Positions 6,000 to 7,558 of a stretch of 7,558 bases of DNA are shown here, one piece after another. The DNA is taken from assembly GCA_964526435.1 (NCBI GenBank), contig CAZGIC010000100.1, positions 1-7,558 on the forward strand, written 5' to 3'. The notes beneath the pieces are model-generated. The model was not told where the DNA came from. It saw only the letters and a list, made by a program, of their open reading frames with translations, and searched no databases. The position numbers and the translations under genes were made by a program. The DNA comes from Gallispira sp964526435 (lineage in GTDB: Bacteria > Bacillota > Clostridia > Lachnospirales > CAG-274). Each line of letters opens with the position of its first letter. Position 1 is the stretch's first letter.

Positions 6000-6443
6000 C
6001 TAAGATAAAAAATAATATATTATTCCCACAACAATTGATGTAAGCACACCATAAAGAATAACAGGTCCTGCAACTATAAATATCTTGGCACCAAGTCCCA
6101 GAATAAAACCTTCTTTTTTAAATTCAATTGCAGGTGCCGTTACTGAATTTGAAAACCCCGTAATGGGCACAACAGAACCTGCTCCGGCAAATCTTCCAAG
6201 CTTGCTGTAGAGTCCCAGTCCCGTAAGAACTGATGCTGTAACTATAAGTATAACCGATGTATAAAAAGCACTTTCTTCTGTACTCATTCCAAACACACTG
6301 CACCAGTTCATTATAAACTGCCCTATGGAGCATATTATTCCCCCTATAATAAAAGCTCGTATACAGTTTTTTATTATAGGACTGTTTGGCGATGCCTTTT
6401 TTACCATATCACTGTATTGTTCCTTTGTCATTTCTTTACCCAT
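6000..6443 (-). CDS. spoVAC: Stage V sporulation protein AC (membrane channel)
   Basis: This 147-residue membrane protein is the likely channel subunit of the DPA complex; Bacillus SpoVAC behaves as a mechanosensitive channel. A hydrophilic N-terminus (about 1-25, EQYSDMVKKASPNSPI) is followed by hydrophobic segments at about 28-48, 60-78 and 112-143. It holds the motif GGIICSIGQ (34-42) and GLGLYSKLGRFAGAGS with VPITGFSN (about 75-99), probably a re-entrant or pore-lining stretch. The same motif occurs in spoVAE, so the two are paralogues. The ATG at 6443 has a GAGGTG site 5 nt away and lies 13 nt after spoVAB. An ATG at 6431 is less well placed. Assignment is firm. Confidence 0.96.
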   Translation of the reverse strand: MGKEMTKEQYSDMVKKASPNSPIIKNCIRAFIIGGIICSIGQFIMNWCSVFGMSTEESAFYTSVILIVTASVLTGLGLYSKLGRFAGAGSVVPITGFSNSVTAPAIEFKKEGFILGLGAKIFIVAGPVILYGVLTSIVVGIIYYFLS

Positions 6444-6456
6444 TAAAACACCTCAT

Positions 6457-6894
6457 TTATATACTGTAAAATCCATCTACACAATAGTAAAGTATTGCAC
6501 CTACAGCCTTTCCCAATGCAAGAGCTATAATAAAATATTTTATGCCTCTGTAAAGCATAGTCCTCCTTGAAAGTATTGGTATTACATCAAGTATTTCAGC
6601 AAGGGACACAGCAAGACACCCATAAAATACACCTATTAGCAGACCGAATATCATTACAGGAATTACTCCGACAGGCAGATAATAATCAAAAAGTATTGTA
6701 AATGCTCCAAATATTCCCCCTGCAATTATTGCATTTTCATATAACATAATATATCTGCCTGTTTTAGTTTTCTCTGCCAGTCTTGGAACAATACCTATTA
6801 TTGATATAAAGGCAAAAACCGCTCCCGATATTACAGTTCCGCTTCCAATACCTAAAATGACCAATATTAAATTTTTAAGTATTGTTACCGCCAT
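6457..6894 (-). CDS. spoVAB: Stage V sporulation protein AB
   Basis: This 145-residue integral membrane protein is required, with SpoVAA, for DPA import in Bacillus; its molecular role is not known. Four hydrophobic segments are visible at about 7-35, 51-71, 73-97 and 118-137. Family-like landmarks are GIGSGTVISGAVFAF (15-29), GRYIMLYENAI, and LAEILDVIPILSRR (98-111). The start at 6894 has an AAGGAGA site 6 nt away. It lies 20 nt inside the end of spoVAA in another frame, which suggests translational coupling. It is followed by spoVAC after 13 nt. Identification rests on motif pattern plus position between spoVAA and spoVAC. Confidence 0.92.
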   Translation of the reverse strand: MAVTILKNLILVILGIGSGTVISGAVFAFISIIGIVPRLAEKTKTGRYIMLYENAIIAGGIFGAFTILFDYYLPVGVIPVMIFGLLIGVFYGCLAVSLAEILDVIPILSRRTMLYRGIKYFIIALALGKAVGAILYYCVDGFYSI

Positions 6895-7498
6895 TATTCT
6901 TCTCCTTATTCAATGTATCTATAATATTTGTATTTACTTCGTCCTCATATACAGACATTTCAACTTCAATAGGTGTCGGGTCACTGGTAAGCTTTTTATT
7001 TCCCAGATGATTAAAGAATATAACTATGCCTGCAGCAAGACCAACAGCATAAGGCAGATCAATTATTGCCGGGTTTTCAATTCTCTCACCAAAGAAAATA
7101 TAATAATAATTTTCAAAAACAGTTGCCATCTGGGCATCTGAATGAAAACTCATTATAGCCGTTGCAGAGCCTGCAAAAAGAACAAGTGCCACAAATAATA
7201 TCTTTGTATAAAGCCATATTTCATTTTTCTTTTTAGGCTTGGCATATTCAACAATTGTATCAATTTCACCTACATTGTTTATAGTATTCCCCGGCAGTGC
7301 TCTGTCTATTGCATTTATAATGTCTATTACAGATATAAGATAACATTTATTTTTTTCTTCCTTTATTTCCATTATCTTTATATTTTCAGCCCTTTTCCTT
7401 AAACTGCTTTCCGAATAGACTTCAGCAATATCCTTAATGTGTACAGCTCCTGTTTTCTGAAATTTTATTTTTTTCTCAGGTTTAATATATATATCCAT
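6875..7498 (-). CDS. spoVAA: Stage V sporulation protein AA
   Basis: This 207-residue protein is the first gene of the spoVA operon. The N-terminal half (about 1-90, MDIYIKPEKK at the start) is hydrophilic and forms a small soluble domain. Two hydrophobic segments follow at about 95-116 and 147-164, and the C-terminus is a charged tail. That is the SpoVAA architecture. The protein works in the forespore membrane together with SpoVAB in DPA uptake. An ATG at 7513 would add five residues, but the AGAGGTGAG site is located so as to serve the ATG at 7498 and lies inside the longer frame, so the shorter start was chosen. The 3' end overlaps spoVAB by 20 nt. Transcription is expected from a forespore sigma-G promoter, but none is clear in the 60 nt before the gene. 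Confidence 0.92.
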   Translation of the reverse strand: MDIYIKPEKKIKFQKTGAVHIKDIAEVYSESSLRKRAENIKIMEIKEEKNKCYLISVIDIINAIDRALPGNTINNVGEIDTIVEYAKPKKKNEIWLYTKILFVALVLFAGSATAIMSFHSDAQMATVFENYYYIFFGERIENPAIIDLPYAVGLAAGIVIFFNHLGNKKLTSDPTPIEVEMSVYEDEVNTNIIDTLNKEKNNGGNNT

Positions 7499-7525
7499 AA
7501 TCTCACCTCTCAATTATAAATCAGA

Positions 7526-7548
7526 ACTTTTTAATTACGTTAAAAAGT
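7526..7548. repeat. 9-bp inverted repeat upstream of spoVAA
   Basis: ACTTTTTAA (7526-7534) and TTAAAAAGT (7540-7548) are perfect arms around a 5-nt centre, about 28 nt before the spoVAA start. It could be a protein-binding site. It partly overlaps the possible terminator arm at the window edge, so only one of the two readings may matter. Confidence 0.45.
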
Positions 7549-7558
7549 CACTCCCCAC
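7542..7558 (-). terminator. Possible right arm and T run of a terminator cut by the window edge
   Basis: On the minus strand the window begins with GTGGGGAGTGAC (7558-7547) followed directly by TTTTT (7546-7542). A G-rich segment running into a T tract is how the 3' half of an intrinsic terminator looks. The matching left arm (GTCACTCCCCAC) would have to lie just beyond 7558. This is a guess from half a structure. Confidence 0.3.

Noticed and set aside
1..7558. tRNA, rRNA, CRISPR array, insertion sequence or attachment site
   Set aside because: No cloverleaf-like gene, spaced repeat array, transposase frame or terminal inverted repeats were seen; apart from the gap the window is compact chromosomal gene content.

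Overview
The window looks like a scaffold from a low-GC, endospore-forming Firmicute, probably of class Clostridia. It is AT-rich, has strong GGAGG/GAGGTG ribosome binding sites and sigma-A-type promoters, carries SEC-C-tagged methionine aminopeptidase, and has a spoVA sporulation operon. A run of exactly 100 N (3791-3890) marks a scaffold gap, so this is a draft or metagenome assembly. Genus cannot be fixed from the sequence.

Layout. (1) Positions 1-3563, minus strand: a tightly packed operon read right to left. It holds a Xaa-Pro aminopeptidase (M24B), a DUF2161-type PD-(D/E)XK protein, a type I methionine aminopeptidase with an N-terminal SEC-C zinc motif, and an alpha/beta-hydrolase esterase that runs off the left edge. 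A good sigma-A promoter (TTGAAA-N17-TATACT) sits directly in front of it. (2) Positions 3660-4243, plus strand: a divergent gene for a CLC-family anion channel or antiporter, whose middle is lost in the N gap. (3) Positions 4324-4602, plus strand: a compact self-contained unit not obvious at first sight. It has a consensus TTGACA-N17-TATCAT promoter, a perfect 6-bp dyad over the expected transcription start, a strong Shine-Dalgarno, a 38-codon membrane-peptide ORF, and an 11-bp GC-cored hairpin followed by a T run. (4) Positions 4620-7498, minus strand: spoVAA-spoVAB-spoVAC-spoVAD-spoVAE. These encode the forespore inner-membrane apparatus that moves dipicolinic acid in during sporulation and out during germination. 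The SpoVAEa and SpoVAF genes found in Bacillus are not here.

How the parts work together. The spoVA genes are one translationally coupled unit (gaps of 7-13 nt, one 20-nt overlap). The left operon couples two pita-bread metallopeptidases acting on protein or peptide N-termini with an uncharacterised nuclease-fold protein. The hairpin at 4562-4595 lies between the small-peptide unit and the end of the spoVA operon, which converge.

Most of the window is ordinary conserved gene content. No wholly new multi-gene system is evident. The observations most worth following are the 38-aa peptide unit with its operator-like dyad, the conserved-or-not pairing of DUF2161 with M24 peptidases, and the CLC gene, whose surviving motif points towards the fluoride-exporting branch.
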